DNA from: Marixanthomonas spongiae
Lineage (GTDB): Bacteria > Bacteroidota > Bacteroidia > Flavobacteriales > Flavobacteriaceae
Length of the DNA: 48,603 nt
Assembly: GCF_003095375.1 (NCBI RefSeq)
Contig: NZ_QEHR01000013.1
Coordinates: 1 to 48,603 of the forward strand
Reading direction: 5' to 3'
A program made the translations under genes and the position numbers. Shown in pieces: positions 17,510-27,449 of this stretch (within the stretch, counting starts at the first letter, position 1; each line of letters opens with the position of its first letter). The notes beneath the pieces are model-generated. The model ran no database searches, was not told the DNA's origin, and saw nothing but the letters and a program-made list of their open reading frames with translations.

Positions 17510-18541
17510 ATGAAAAATTTATTCATACTAGCTCTTATACCCCTATTTATAGCTTGTAAACAAGAGCAATCACCTAAAGATTACGCAGTGATTCACGGGA
17601 AAATAGAAAACCCTGAAAAAGAAATAAACCTTCGTCTTTACAATCCTGTAAGTTCAGAATCCACCCTTATCAATGTAGATGAAAATGGAGTTTTTCGCGA
17701 TACATTAAAATTAAAGGAGCCAACCTATTTTACAGGTGTTTATGAAAATGTTTTTGATCTATACCTGAAAAATGATATGGATGTGGAAGTAAATTTTGAT
17801 GCGAAAAACACAAACAAAAGCATTACATTTTCCGGAAAAGGAGAAGCTGAAAATAAGTTTCTGAAATATAAAGGAAAACAAAACAGCGAATTGGTGGGCG
17901 AGGATTATAAAAAATATTTGGGCCTTGAAAACAGTGCGTTTAATGCTAAAACCGATGCGTATGTAAACGATTTATTAAAAAAGATGGACTCTCAAAAAGA
18001 GACCCTGGATTCATCGTTTATCGCCTCCGAAAAAGAAAAGATACAAGAATTTAAAAAAAGCATTCAAGAACAGCACGAAGAACAATTGATAATCAATGAA
18101 AACTTGGCCTCAGGTAAACCATCCCCACAGTTTACCGATTACCTTAACTATAAAGGCGGCACCAGTTCGTTGGAAGATTTTAAAGGGAAATATGTGTATA
18201 TAGACGTTTGGGCCACGTGGTGTGTGCCTTGTATTTATGAAATGCCTTTTATGAATAAAATTGAAGAAGAATACGAGGGTAGGAACATTCATTTTATAGG
18301 GCTTTCCATTGATAACCCCGACCACGAGAAAAAATGGCGGAAAATGATTGTGGACAAAGAATTGAAAGGAACACAGTTATTGGCCGATAACCAGATAGAC
18401 TCACAGTTTGTAAAAGACTACCATATTTATGGTATTCCACGGTTTATCCTTTTGGATCCAGAAGGAAATATCGTTACCTATGATGCTCCAAGACCTTCAC
18501 AACCAAGGTTGAAAGAACTGTTTGATTCCCTCGACATTTAG
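17510..18541 (+). CDS. TlpA-family thiol-disulfide lipoprotein
   Basis: A lipoprotein of 343 residues (lipobox IPLFIAC, Cys16). The first 200 residues match the DUF4369-like beta-rich domain followed by a helical linker found in Bacteroidota TlpA-like proteins. The C-terminal thioredoxin fold has VYIDVWATWCVPC with redox cysteines C238 and C241 and a cis-Pro loop YGIPRFILLDPEG. It would reduce disulfides or heme-ligation cysteines in the periplasm, fed perhaps by the DsbD-like protein encoded at 21575. It is 71 bases after susD and may be part of the same transcript. Confidence 0.92.
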   Translation: MKNLFILALIPLFIACKQEQSPKDYAVIHGKIENPEKEINLRLYNPVSSESTLINVDENGVFRDTLKLKEPTYFTGVYENVFDLYLKNDMDVEVNFDAKNTNKSITFSGKGEAENKFLKYKGKQNSELVGEDYKKYLGLENSAFNAKTDAYVNDLLKKMDSQKETLDSSFIASEKEKIQEFKKSIQEQHEEQLIINENLASGKPSPQFTDYLNYKGGTSSLEDFKGKYVYIDVWATWCVPCIYEMPFMNKIEEEYEGRNIHFIGLSIDNPDHEKKWRKMIVDKELKGTQLLADNQIDSQFVKDYHIYGIPRFILLDPEGNIVTYDAPRPSQPRLKELFDSLDI

Positions 18542-18566
18542 TTGATTTATGTTTGATGTTTGGCTT

Positions 18567-18604
18567 GCACTTTCAGATTTTGTTGATTGTAGTCTCGAAA
18601 GTGC
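18567..18604. repeat. 8-bp inverted repeat after the tlpA-like gene
   Basis: GCACTTTC at 18567-18574 pairs with GAAAGTGC at 18597-18604 across a 22-base loop, just before the terminator at 18611. It may form an upstream hairpin that protects the 3' end of the message. Confidence 0.4.
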
Positions 18605-18610
18605 GCACAA

Positions 18611-18643
18611 AAAGCCAGAAAATTAATTTTTTCTGGCTTTTTA
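18611..18643 (+). terminator. Terminator of the SusCD/TlpA unit
   Basis: AAAGCCAGAAAA pairs with TTTTCTGGCTTT (about 18611-18622 with 18629-18640), flanked by A and T runs. It is symmetric but only the plus strand carries genes here. Confidence 0.85.
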
Positions 18644-18682
18644 TCTCAAAAAAAAATTCTCTTAAATTTTAATTTCCAAAAT

Positions 18683-21484
18683 ATGAAAAATATACGCTCA
18701 TTAGTTACTCTATGCTTATTTGTTTTATTGGCGTCGGTACAGACAGCTGTTGCCCAACAAAACAATCCAAAATTCAAAAAAATAAAATCGCTGGAAGGCG
18801 TTGAGGAATATCTGTACACCCCTAACGGATTAAAGATGTTACTGGTACAGGACAATGCCGCTCCTGTAGTGACCGTACAAATGGTCTATAAGGTAGGTTC
18901 AAAAAATGAAGTGCCCGGCAATACCGGTTCTACTCATTTGTTGGAACACTTAATGTTTAAGGGCACCAAAAAATACAACAAAAAAAACGGAAACTCCATC
19001 GACACCCAACTTACCCGTGTAGGTGCCCAAATGAATGCCACCACTTGGAACGACCGTACCAATTATTACGAAACCATACCAAGCGACAAACTGGAACTGG
19101 CATTGGATATTGAGGCTGACCGTATGCGCAACCTATTGCTTCTAAAAAAAGACAAGGAAGCCGAAATGACCGTAGTGCGTAACGAATTTGAACGGGGCGA
19201 AAACAACCCAAATTCACTGTTAAATAAAGAGATTTGGGCAACGGCCTACCTGGCACACCCATACCATCACTCCACGATTGGATGGCGATCCGATATCGAA
19301 AACATGCCCATTCAAGTGTTGCGTGACTTTTACGACACGTATTATTGGCCCAATAATGCCGTGCTGACGGTAGTGGGCGATTTTAATAAAGAGGAATTAT
19401 TCCCGTTGGTGGATAAATACTTCGGAAAAATTCCTAGATCTGAGCATACAATTCCTGTACCTTATACCGAAGAACCTACACAATATGGCCCACGGCAGAT
19501 AACCGTTAAAAAACCGGGCGAAACCAGTGTGATTAGTGTAGCTTATAAAATACCGGGCGTGATGCACGAGGATATTCCTGCATTGGATGTTTTGGCAGAA
19601 TTATTGGGGAGCGGAACTTCATCAGTATTGAGTAAAGAGTTTATTGATAGTGGAAAAGCGTTTTACGCCAACGCTTCAACGTCAGGTTTTGCTGAAAATG
19701 GCTTGTTCACCGTTAGTTTGGGTTTTGATCCTTCAAAAGATATTGAAACACTTAACAAACAACTATTGGAAACCGTAGCGAAGGTTAAAAAAGAAGGTGT
19801 AGAACAAAGCGATGTAGATCGTATCGTTTCAAATTTAAACGCCCAAACAATTTTAAGCCGTGATGGTTCTGGTAGTATCGCTGCACAGTTAACGGAGTAC
19901 ATTGCCGGTGGTGATTGGACCAATTATATTAACGAAAGCAAAAAATTAGCAAAAGTTACTGCAGCAGACGTACACCGTGTTGCCAAAAAATATTTGGTAG
20001 AGGATCAAAGTACCACAGGCCACTTTATTCCGAAGCGTTCAGGTTCTAATGCTGATACTGAAACTGGAGAATCAAAATTATATTCAGAAGTAGGAGGAAA
20101 GCAATATTATAGAAATCCAGAGATGTCTTTTGAAGAATTCGGTTTTAAAGCATCTTCAAAAACAAATACTTTAGCTGTTTCCGAAGAAAATACAGAAAAA
20201 GAAAAAGATTTCAGCAGAAAAACTGTTTCCGGTATCGACGTGATTACCAAAAAGACCGGTGCCAAAGGTTTTGTAACCGTAGCGACCAGTTTTCCTATTG
20301 GCAACTACTTTAATGGCAGCAATAACGAAATGGTACCAACCTTAACCACAGCAATGTTGAGCAAGGGAACCACAAAAAACGATAAATTTCAATTTTCACA
20401 AAAGCTGGAACGTTTAGGGGTCAATATCTATGTAAGTTCAGATTCAAACCACGTAAACATTAGCTTTAAGTCACTTTCAAAAGATGTGGAAACCGTAATA
20501 GGTTTATTGGCCGAAGAATTACGTCACCCACTTTTTGACGAAAAAGAATTCGAGTTGTTGAAAACACAGTTTATTGGCAATTTGCAACAAGGTATTTCAA
20601 ATCCTGGAAGACAAGGTTCTATCGCATTAAAACAAGCACTTTATCCCAAAGGACACCCTAACTACGCACTTAGTATCGAGGAATCTATCGAGCAAATAAA
20701 AAATGCCAAGTTGCAAGACCTGAAAAACTTTCACAAAAGGTATTTTGGCCCGGCAGGAATGCATTTGGTAGCTGTTGGTGATATAGATAACAAACAACTT
20801 TACAGTGCTTTAGAAAAAAACTTCAAAAACTGGAAAGGTGGAATAAAACGTTCGGAAAAAAACTATGACGTTAAAAAAGGAAAAGGGATGACCAAAGTAA
20901 TGACCATTCCAGAAAAACCAAGTGCCGAGCTTTTTATAGGCCAATACACCGGTTTGCAACGCACCGATGCCGATTTTCTACCGTTTCATTTGGGCAACTA
21001 TATTTTAGGCGGTGGTTTTTCAGGCCGATTGATGCTTACCGTGCGCGACGAAGCTGGACTTACGTATGGAATTTATACCCGTCATGCAGGTCACACTTAT
21101 ATCGGTGGATATTGGTATATCAATGCTTCATTTAACCCGAGTTTGTTCAACAAAGGGAAAAATGCTGCCTTAGAACAAGTTGAAAACTGGGTTAAAAATG
21201 GAATTACCGAAACTGAGTTAAAGGACAATAAATCAAATATAATAGGCAGTTTTAAAATAGGGCTTTCCACTACCAGCGGGATGGCTGCCAATGTACTGGC
21301 CGTTGTGGAAAGGGGAGAAGACCCTAGCTATATTTACCAATATCCAAAAGATTTGGAGGCAGTAACCCAACAGCAAATCAATAAGGTCATCAAAAAATAC
21401 ATCGATCTTGACAAGTTGGTGATCATTGGTGCCGGGTCTTTAAATGAAGAAGGCAAACCGTTGGAAGAAAACACCAAAGAATAG
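18683..21484 (+). CDS. M16-family zinc peptidase (pitrilysin/insulinase type), exported
   Basis: A 933-residue clam-shaped peptidase with both halves in one chain. The signal peptide (1-24) ends in AVAQ. The inverted zinc motif HLLEH is at residues 85-89, with the distal Glu in RNEFER near 168. The second half (from about 515) has the degenerate fold without zinc ligands and ends with the substrate-binding R/Y-type motif GGGFSGRLMLTVRDEAGLTYGIY. Such enzymes degrade small peptides in the periplasm. The location next to a SusCD locus fits the idea of processing imported peptides, which is inference. Confidence 0.94.
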   Translation: MKNIRSLVTLCLFVLLASVQTAVAQQNNPKFKKIKSLEGVEEYLYTPNGLKMLLVQDNAAPVVTVQMVYKVGSKNEVPGNTGSTHLLEHLMFKGTKKYNKKNGNSIDTQLTRVGAQMNATTWNDRTNYYETIPSDKLELALDIEADRMRNLLLLKKDKEAEMTVVRNEFERGENNPNSLLNKEIWATAYLAHPYHHSTIGWRSDIENMPIQVLRDFYDTYYWPNNAVLTVVGDFNKEELFPLVDKYFGKIPRSEHTIPVPYTEEPTQYGPRQITVKKPGETSVISVAYKIPGVMHEDIPALDVLAELLGSGTSSVLSKEFIDSGKAFYANASTSGFAENGLFTVSLGFDPSKDIETLNKQLLETVAKVKKEGVEQSDVDRIVSNLNAQTILSRDGSGSIAAQLTEYIAGGDWTNYINESKKLAKVTAADVHRVAKKYLVEDQSTTGHFIPKRSGSNADTETGESKLYSEVGGKQYYRNPEMSFEEFGFKASSKTNTLAVSEENTEKEKDFSRKTVSGIDVITKKTGAKGFVTVATSFPIGNYFNGSNNEMVPTLTTAMLSKGTTKNDKFQFSQKLERLGVNIYVSSDSNHVNISFKSLSKDVETVIGLLAEELRHPLFDEKEFELLKTQFIGNLQQGISNPGRQGSIALKQALYPKGHPNYALSIEESIEQIKNAKLQDLKNFHKRYFGPAGMHLVAVGDIDNKQLYSALEKNFKNWKGGIKRSEKNYDVKKGKGMTKVMTIPEKPSAELFIGQYTGLQRTDADFLPFHLGNYILGGGFSGRLMLTVRDEAGLTYGIYTRHAGHTYIGGYWYINASFNPSLFNKGKNAALEQVENWVKNGITETELKDNKSNIIGSFKIGLSTTSGMAANVLAVVERGEDPSYIYQYPKDLEAVTQQQINKVIKKYIDLDKLVIIGAGSLNEEGKPLEENTKE

Positions 21485-21496
21485 TTGAAAATACAC

Positions 21497-21504
21497 TAAA
21501 TTTG
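21497..21504 (+). promoter_or_regulatory. Possible -7 element for the dsbD-like gene
   Basis: TAAATTTG matches TAnnTTTG 71 bases before the ATG at 21575. No -33 TTTG at the usual spacing is seen. Confidence 0.4.
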
Positions 21505-21574
21505 CAGTTTTTTAGGAGTCCGAAGAAACGGGAAACGCAAAATTAGGATTTATAATACATTAAAAAGTTACATC

Positions 21575-23593
21575 ATGAAGCAGCTCATATTGTTAGGGAT
21601 TTTTTTCGTTCATTTGGCAACCATCGCGCAGGTACTTGATCCTGTTGACTGGAAAACCAGGGTTGAAAAGGTATCAGATTCCGAATTCGATTTGGTTGCT
21701 TCAGCGACTATAGATGAAGGATGGCACTTGTATTCACAAGATGTTCCCGAAGACGGCCCCATACCCACCGTATTCACTTTTGAAGAAAACAAAAACTACG
21801 AGTTGGTAGGAAGCGTGGCCGAGGAAGAAGGCATCACCACAGACGATCCGGTTTTTGGCATGCGCATCAAGTTTTTCGGAAACAGTGCCGAGTTTAGGCA
21901 ACGCATAAAAGTTTTGTCTAACGAACTGTCACTTGTAAAGGGAGAAGTAGAGTTTATGGTGTGCGACGATACCCGTTGCTTGCCACCATCTTATGTGGAC
22001 CTGGAGTTTAACTTAAACGATTTTACCGAGGCTTCAGAAGATGCGGCCAATGCCGTTGTTCCAAAAAAACACAACACAGAACAAGATGAGGTAAAAGCCG
22101 ACAAACCAGCAGTAAAGAAAATAGAAAAAGAGGAAAAGAAAGCCGAACGGAAAGGACTTTGGTCCATATTTTTCATTGCGTTTCTTTCTGGTTTTGCAGC
22201 ATTGTTGACACCTTGCGTGTTCCCAATGATCCCTATGACGGTCAGCTTTTTTACCAAGCAGAGCAAAACAAGGGCTAAAGGCATTAAAAACGCCATTATT
22301 TACGGTATTTCCATCATCGTGATCTATTTGCTTTTGGGAATTGCCGTTACCGCCATTTTTGGAGCCGATGCCTTGAACGCTATGGCGACCAATGTGTGGT
22401 TCAATGTTATTTTCTTTTTGTTGTTAGTGGTTTTTGCGCTGTCGTTTTTAGGTGCTTTTGAAATTATGTTACCTAATTCTTGGCTCAATAAAGTAGATAG
22501 CCAAGCCGGTAAAGGCGGGCTGATTGGTATCTTTTTTATGGCGCTCGCTTTGGCGTTGGTGTCTTTCTCCTGTACGGGCCCCATTGTCGGGACCTTGTTG
22601 GTTGAGGCCGCTTCAAAAGGGGGAATTGCACCCATGATTGGGATGCTGGGCTTTTCGTTGGCATTGGCACTGCCATTTGCGTTGTTTGCAGCATTTCCGG
22701 GATGGCTCAATACCTTGCCAAAATCAGGGGGGTGGCTCAATACCGTTAAAGTGTGTTTAGGGTTTTTAGAACTGGCTTTGGCTTTCAAATTCCTTTCGCA
22801 AGCCGATTTGGTGTTGCAATTGCACTTTTTGGAACGCGAAGTGTTCATCGCCATTTGGATCGCCATTTTTGGGGCTTTCGCACTGTACCTCTTCGGAAAA
22901 ATACGGTTACCGCACGACTCGCCATTGGAGTACATTTCAGTAGGGAGACTCAGTCTTGGTCTATTGGTGTTGGCTTTTACCATTTATATGATTCCGGGGC
23001 TTTGGGGCGCACCGCTTAACTTAATCAGTGCATTTCCGCCGCCATTGGATTATTCCGAATCACCTTACGGCGTAGGTAATTCTAAAGTCGCCGTAGGTTC
23101 GGGCCCCCAACAGGAGCAAGACATACCCGAAGGGGCACATTTGTTGGCACCACACCAAATATTAGCATTCAACGATTATGACAAAGGATTGGCATATGCC
23201 AAAAAAGTAGGCAAACCCGTTATGCTCGATTTTACCGGTTGGGCCTGTGTAAACTGTCGAAAAATGGAGCAAAATGTTTGGGTGAAGCCTAATGTGCTCA
23301 ACAAGCTTAAAAACGATATAGTGCTTATTTCGCTTTACGTGGACGACAAGCGGAAATTACAAGGCGATGAAATTGTGGAATCTAAACTGAAACCCGGAAA
23401 AAAACTCAAGTACATTGGCCAAAAATGGAGCGAGTTCCAGACCATCAGATATAAGACCAATACCCAACCTTTTTATGTGCTAATGGATACCAACGAAGAA
23501 AACTTGGTTGATCCCGTGGGCTATACCCCTGATGCGGAAGAATACAACCAATGGTTAAGCGAGGGGATTGAAAATTTTAAAGAAGAAAATTAA
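21575..23593 (+). CDS. DsbD-like thiol:disulfide interchange protein
   Basis: A 672-residue protein that carries reducing power from cytoplasmic thioredoxin across the inner membrane to periplasmic proteins. The signal peptide is residues 1-18. The N-terminal beta domain holds C130-DDTR-C135. Eight membrane helices from about residue 190 contain the transporter cysteines C214 ([12 protein letters not shown]) and C333 ([10 protein letters not shown]). The C-terminal thioredoxin domain has C558-VN-C561 in [13 protein letters not shown]. All three redox pairs are present. A likely client is the TlpA-like lipoprotein nearby. The next gene starts 11 bases on, so they are cotranscribed. Confidence 0.95.
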   Translation: MKQLILLGIFFVHLATIAQVLDPVDWKTRVEKVSDSEFDLVASATIDEGWHLYSQDVPEDGPIPTVFTFEENKNYELVGSVAEEEGITTDDPVFGMRIKFFGNSAEFRQRIKVLSNELSLVKGEVEFMVCDDTRCLPPSYVDLEFNLNDFTEASEDAANAVVPKKHNTEQDEVKADKPAVKKIEKEEKKAERKGLWSIFFIAFLSGFAALLTPCVFPMIPMTVSFFTKQSKTRAKGIKNAIIYGISIIVIYLLLGIAVTAIFGADALNAMATNVWFNVIFFLLLVVFALSFLGAFEIMLPNSWLNKVDSQAGKGGLIGIFFMALALALVSFSCTGPIVGTLLVEAASKGGIAPMIGMLGFSLALALPFALFAAFPGWLNTLPKSGGWLNTVKVCLGFLELALAFKFLSQADLVLQLHFLEREVFIAIWIAIFGAFALYLFGKIRLPHDSPLEYISVGRLSLGLLVLAFTIYMIPGLWGAPLNLISAFPPPLDYSESPYGVGNSKVAVGSGPQQEQDIPEGAHLLAPHQILAFNDYDKGLAYAKKVGKPVMLDFTGWACVNCRKMEQNVWVKPNVLNKLKNDIVLISLYVDDKRKLQGDEIVESKLKPGKKLKYIGQKWSEFQTIRYKTNTQPFYVLMDTNEENLVDPVGYTPDAEEYNQWLSEGIENFKEEN

Positions 23594-23604
23594 GGCAAGA
23601 AACA

Positions 23605-25089
23605 ATGATTCAAGCTACCGAAAACAAAACAGAACTGGAAGTTTATTTCGAACGTTTCAAAAAACATATAATTGGCAACAACGCTTGTTTTGATTCAAAA
23701 TATGGAAAACAGGAGCTGCTCTATGCAGACTGGATTGCCAGCGGAAGGCTGTACCGTCCTATTGAAGATGTAATCTGTGATAACATAGGGCCTATGATGG
23801 CAAACACGCATTCTTTTTCCAGCGAAAGTGGGAAAACCACCACCTATGTCTATCATGAGGCGCGTAGAATAATTAAGAACCATGTGAACGCAACCCACGA
23901 TGATGTTCTGGTAACAACCGGAACAGGCATGACGGCGGCGCTTAACAAACTGTTGCGCATTCTCGATTTAAAGCCTAAAAATTCAGATACCCCTTACAAA
24001 GACGAAACAGATCGCCCCGTGGTGTTTATAAGCCATATGGAGCACCATTCCAATCAGGCGTGTTGGTTTGAGATAGATGCCGATGTGGTGATCCTCCCTC
24101 CAAACGAAGCGTTATTGATCCAGCCAGGATATTTGGAAAAGGAACTTGTAAAGTATAAAGACCGAAAAATTAAAATAGGTTCGTTCACTGCCTGTTCCAA
24201 TGTGACCGGCATAATTAGCCCGTATCAAGAATTGGCAAAAATCATGCACCGCCATAACGGGCTTTGTTTTGTGGATTTTGCCGCTTCGGCCCCCTACGTC
24301 GATATTAATATGCATCCCGAAAATAAAGCCGAAAAACTGGATGCTATTTTCTTTTCGCCCCATAAATTTCTTGGGGGACCGGGAAGCTGTGGGGTGTTGG
24401 TGTACGATAAAAAACTGCATAAAAAGGCTATGCCCGATAATCCCGGAGGCGGTAACATTAAATGGACCAAACCTTCGGGCGAGCAATGTTATTTTGACGA
24501 TCCTGAAGTGCGTGAAGATGGTGGCACTCCTGGTATTCTTCAGGTAATGCGTGCTGCTTTGGCCATAAACCTGAAAGAAAAGATGGGTACTGAAAACATC
24601 CATCAACGTGAAGTAGAGGTGTTGCGGTTGTTTTCAGAAGCATTGAAAGACACCGAAACGGTTGAACTGTTGGGAGACCCAAGCCAAAAACGTATTGGTT
24701 GTGTTTCTTTCAATATAAAAAAGATGCATTATAACCTTGTGGTAAGGTTGCTGAATGACCGTTTTGGCATTCAAGTTCGCGGCGGCTGGTCTTGTGCCAG
24801 TACGTATGCACATTATCTGTTTGGTATTGATACAGAAACTTCGGAAACAATCATCGGCCAGATAGAGCAAAAAAACCTGACCAACAAACCGGGTTGGGTA
24901 CGGGTGTCGTTGCATCCCACCATCAGCAACAAAGAGGTCTTGGCCATTGCCGATGCCATTAAAGCCATTGTGAAATACCGTGAAGAATGGGCGCAGGATT
25001 ATACCTATAACCCGCAGACCAACGAATTTGACCCTACCGAACCCGTAGCGGAGGACTCACAGAGGTATAAAGAGATGTTGAGTTTTTAA
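23605..25089 (+). CDS. Class-V PLP-dependent aminotransferase/cysteine desulfurase-like enzyme
   Basis: A 494-residue fold-type I enzyme. The PLP lysine is K254 in FSPHKFLGGPGSCGVLVY; VTTGTGMTAALN binds the cofactor phosphate and HMEHHSNQACW carries the conserved His. The sequence is close to selenocysteine lyase/cysteine desulfurase-like proteins but not to IscS or SufS, and the C-terminal part has VRGGWSCASTYAHYLF, where the Cys could be the desulfurase cysteine. The substrate is unknown. It is in an operon with dsbD, which may link thiol chemistry and sulfur metabolism. Confidence 0.85.
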   Translation: MIQATENKTELEVYFERFKKHIIGNNACFDSKYGKQELLYADWIASGRLYRPIEDVICDNIGPMMANTHSFSSESGKTTTYVYHEARRIIKNHVNATHDDVLVTTGTGMTAALNKLLRILDLKPKNSDTPYKDETDRPVVFISHMEHHSNQACWFEIDADVVILPPNEALLIQPGYLEKELVKYKDRKIKIGSFTACSNVTGIISPYQELAKIMHRHNGLCFVDFAASAPYVDINMHPENKAEKLDAIFFSPHKFLGGPGSCGVLVYDKKLHKKAMPDNPGGGNIKWTKPSGEQCYFDDPEVREDGGTPGILQVMRAALAINLKEKMGTENIHQREVEVLRLFSEALKDTETVELLGDPSQKRIGCVSFNIKKMHYNLVVRLLNDRFGIQVRGGWSCASTYAHYLFGIDTETSETIIGQIEQKNLTNKPGWVRVSLHPTISNKEVLAIADAIKAIVKYREEWAQDYTYNPQTNEFDPTEPVAEDSQRYKEMLSF

Positions 25090-25126
25090 AACGGTGACAC
25101 CTTGTTGGTTATAATTAAACGCTAAT

Positions 25127-25160
25127 GGCGGCATTCTCATATAGGATGCCGCCTTTAACT
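25127..25160 (+). terminator. Terminator of the dsbD/aminotransferase operon
   Basis: The perfect 8-bp stem GGCGGCAT/ATGCCGCC (25127-25134 with 25146-25153) is followed by a T-rich stretch. Confidence 0.85.
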
Positions 25161-25214
25161 TTTATGATAAATCAGTTATAATGATTGTCGTATATTTAAA
25201 TTAAAATTTCAATT

Positions 25215-25994
25215 ATGATAGCAGCAATCACTTTATTTCTCGTTGTTTCCCTATCTGCCTTGATCACAAAAATAGCGGCAATCGCCTTGATCCATACAGG
25301 ATTATCGACCGATAGTGCCCGCTTTCAAGCCCGATCGGCCTATACTGGAGCAGGTTTCAGCACTGCAGAATCTGAAAATATCATGAACCATCCCGTTAGG
25401 CGTAAGATCATTTATACCTTAATGCTGGTGGGAAATGCCGGTATTGTTACCGTGATGTCTTCTTTGATTTTAACCTTTGTTCTGCCAGATACCCTGGCGA
25501 CCAAATTGTATGGCCTGCTCATTGTGATTGTGGGGATGAGTATTGTTTGGTGGGGCATAAAGAGCAAATGGGTAGATCGTGGGCTGTCTAAGGTGATCAA
25601 CAAGATGCTAAAACGGTATACCGAATTAGAAATTACAGATTTCGCCGCCGTGCTGCATTTAAAAGATGATTACAGAATTAGCGAAAAAAAAGTATCTGAA
25701 GATGATTGGCTTTGCAACAAAACCTTGATAGAGCTCAACCTGATCGAGGAGGGGATTATGGTGTTGGGCATAGACCGCAAGGACCAGGATTATTATGGGT
25801 CGCCATCTGGCGATTTTAAGATTCTTCCCAATGATGTGATAACGGTGTATGGCAAAGCCGAAGGCATACAGAGCGTTTACAAACGCAAAAAGGGCTATCA
25901 GGCAGAGTTTGAGCACGAAAAATATGTAAGGAAGGAAGAAGTCCGTAAAGCTACCGAAAAAGAAAAACAGCAACAAAACAAAACAGAAGAATAA
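25215..25994 (+). CDS. Membrane protein with TrkA_C domain
   Basis: A 259-residue protein. An N-terminal segment has about three membrane helices (MIAAITLFLVVSLSALITKIAAIALI, then IIYTLMLVGNAGIVTVMSSLILTFVL and LYGLLIVIVGMSIVWWGI) with a conserved ARSAYTGAGFSTAESENIMNHPVRR loop. A TrkA C-terminal regulatory domain (about 150-230, WLCNKTLIELNLIEEGIMVLGIDR, ILPNDVITVYG) follows, with a Lys/Glu-rich tail. TrkA_C domains bind nucleotides such as cyclic di-AMP and control ion transport in other families. This type is usually annotated as a TrkA C-terminal domain protein; its ion is unknown. Confidence 0.8.
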   Translation: MIAAITLFLVVSLSALITKIAAIALIHTGLSTDSARFQARSAYTGAGFSTAESENIMNHPVRRKIIYTLMLVGNAGIVTVMSSLILTFVLPDTLATKLYGLLIVIVGMSIVWWGIKSKWVDRGLSKVINKMLKRYTELEITDFAAVLHLKDDYRISEKKVSEDDWLCNKTLIELNLIEEGIMVLGIDRKDQDYYGSPSGDFKILPNDVITVYGKAEGIQSVYKRKKGYQAEFEHEKYVRKEEVRKATEKEKQQQNKTEE

Positions 25995-26128
25995 GTTAGG
26001 TGTAGGTGCTTGATGCTGCAATCAATTTTATGAAAATTTTGAGCTGGAACCCTGTGCTTACCCGTTTAAAATAATGAACTTTGTCGCTTCTTTTTTAGTT
26101 CAAAATAACATCAAGGAAATTACCCAAT

Positions 26129-27289
26129 ATGCCAAAATTGACCAATTCTGTTCTGTATTTAATGAGTATTTCGGCAGGTTTGGTGGTGACTAATTTGTAT
26201 TATAACCAACCGTTGCTGCATCAAATGTCCGAAACATTTGGCGTAAGTGAAGCAGCGGTGAGCAATGTGGCGCTTTCCACTCAACTGGGTTATGCATTTG
26301 GGTTGTTGTTTATCATTCCGTTAGGGGATAAGGTTTCCAATAAAAAAATCCTGAAATTTGATTTTCTTATAATGATTGCCTCCTTGATAGCGGCAGGACT
26401 TTCCAACTCCCTGTTTTTATTGATCATGAGCAGTTTTTTTATGGGGTTTTCGTCTGCCATCCCGCAGTTGTTTGTTCCTATGGCAGCACAGTTGGCAGAC
26501 AATAAAGGTCGTGGCCGGGCCATTGGTATTGTTATGAGCGGATTGCTCATTGGTATTCTGGGCAGTCGTGTAATTAGCGGTCTGGTGGGGGCCGAGTTTG
26601 GATGGCGCATTATGTATTATGCCGCGGCAGTGGTTATGGTGTTTTTATTTTTTTTGTTGCACTATAAATTGCCAAAAATAAAACCTAACTATACAGGCAG
26701 TTATGGCAGTCTCTTAAAGTCCATTGGCTTTTATTTCAAGACCGAACCGGCAGTTCGGTTGGCTGCCTTGCGCGGCGGATTGGCTTTTGCCGGGCTTAGT
26801 GCTTTTTGGACTACGCTTGTTTTTTTAATGGAAGATTCCTTTGGCTATGGTAGTGGGGTCACCGGTGCTTTCGGTTTATTGGGAATTGCCGGGGCCTTGG
26901 CGGCGACCATTGTGGGCAAAATGAGCGACAAGCTAAGCAAAAACAAGATCATAATATGGTCGGTTTTGTTGCTCATTGTATCGTGGGGCATTTTTCTGTT
27001 TTCTGCCCATTCGATCATAGGGTTGGTAATTGGCGTTATTTTAGTTGATTTGGGGCTACAAGCGCTGCATATTACCAACCAGAACATTATCTTTTCTAAA
27101 AACCCCGAAGCCAGAAACCGGGTGAACACTATTTATATGGTAGGTTTTTTCACGGGCGGCGCCTTGGGGACTACGCTGGGGGCATACGCTTGGGAACAGT
27201 ATAACTGGATAGGTGTTTCGGTATTGGGGCTGGTACTTTCCATTGGTATCGCTTTAGTGCACTTAATCTTCAAAAAGAAAACAGTTTAA
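26129..27289 (+). CDS. MFS transporter (drug/metabolite efflux type)
   Basis: A 386-residue major facilitator with about 12 membrane helices. The first helix motif TNLYYNQPLLHQMSETFGVSEA matches the YnfM/arabinose efflux-like (DHA) branch. Motif A is LGDKVSNKK between helices 2 and 3 and the second-half copy GKMSDKLSKNK. It probably exports a small molecule with proton exchange. No regulator is adjacent, so the substrate is unknown. Confidence 0.88.
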   Translation: MPKLTNSVLYLMSISAGLVVTNLYYNQPLLHQMSETFGVSEAAVSNVALSTQLGYAFGLLFIIPLGDKVSNKKILKFDFLIMIASLIAAGLSNSLFLLIMSSFFMGFSSAIPQLFVPMAAQLADNKGRGRAIGIVMSGLLIGILGSRVISGLVGAEFGWRIMYYAAAVVMVFLFFLLHYKLPKIKPNYTGSYGSLLKSIGFYFKTEPAVRLAALRGGLAFAGLSAFWTTLVFLMEDSFGYGSGVTGAFGLLGIAGALAATIVGKMSDKLSKNKIIIWSVLLLIVSWGIFLFSAHSIIGLVIGVILVDLGLQALHITNQNIIFSKNPEARNRVNTIYMVGFFTGGALGTTLGAYAWEQYNWIGVSVLGLVLSIGIALVHLIFKKKTV

Positions 27290-27347
27290 AACTACAAAAG
27301 TCCATCTTGCACTAACTATTCGCGCTGTAATTAAACTTTAACAAGAC

Positions 27348-27381
27348 TTTAGTTTCTTTTAGTTCGTTTAGTTACGAACTA
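27348..27381 (+). promoter_or_regulatory. Repeat cluster and candidate operator upstream of hdeD-like gene
   Basis: Three direct copies of TTTAGTT (27348-27354, 27358-27364, 27367-27373) are spaced 10 and 9 bases apart, and overlap a perfect 7-bp inverted repeat TAGTTCG/CGAACTA (27360-27366 with 27375-27381). They end 4 bases before the -7 element. The arrangement looks like binding sites for a regulator on one face of the helix. Confidence 0.5.
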
Positions 27382-27385
27382 ATCG

Positions 27386-27393
27386 TAAATTTG
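27386..27393 (+). promoter_or_regulatory. -7 element of the hdeD-like gene
   Basis: TAAATTTG is an exact TAnnTTTG match, 57 bases before the ATG at 27450, directly after the repeat cluster. A bound regulator there would cover the -33 region. Confidence 0.5.
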
Positions 27394-27449
27394 TGGTGTT
27401 GAAGGTGAAAACAGCGGTAGTATAACACGAACACCAAAAAGATCAAAGT

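Noticed and set aside
22324-22983. Long antisense open frame (219 codons) inside dsbD
   Set aside because: It is the complement of membrane helices, whose codon bias leaves the opposite strand free of stops; the dsbD frame is clearly coding.
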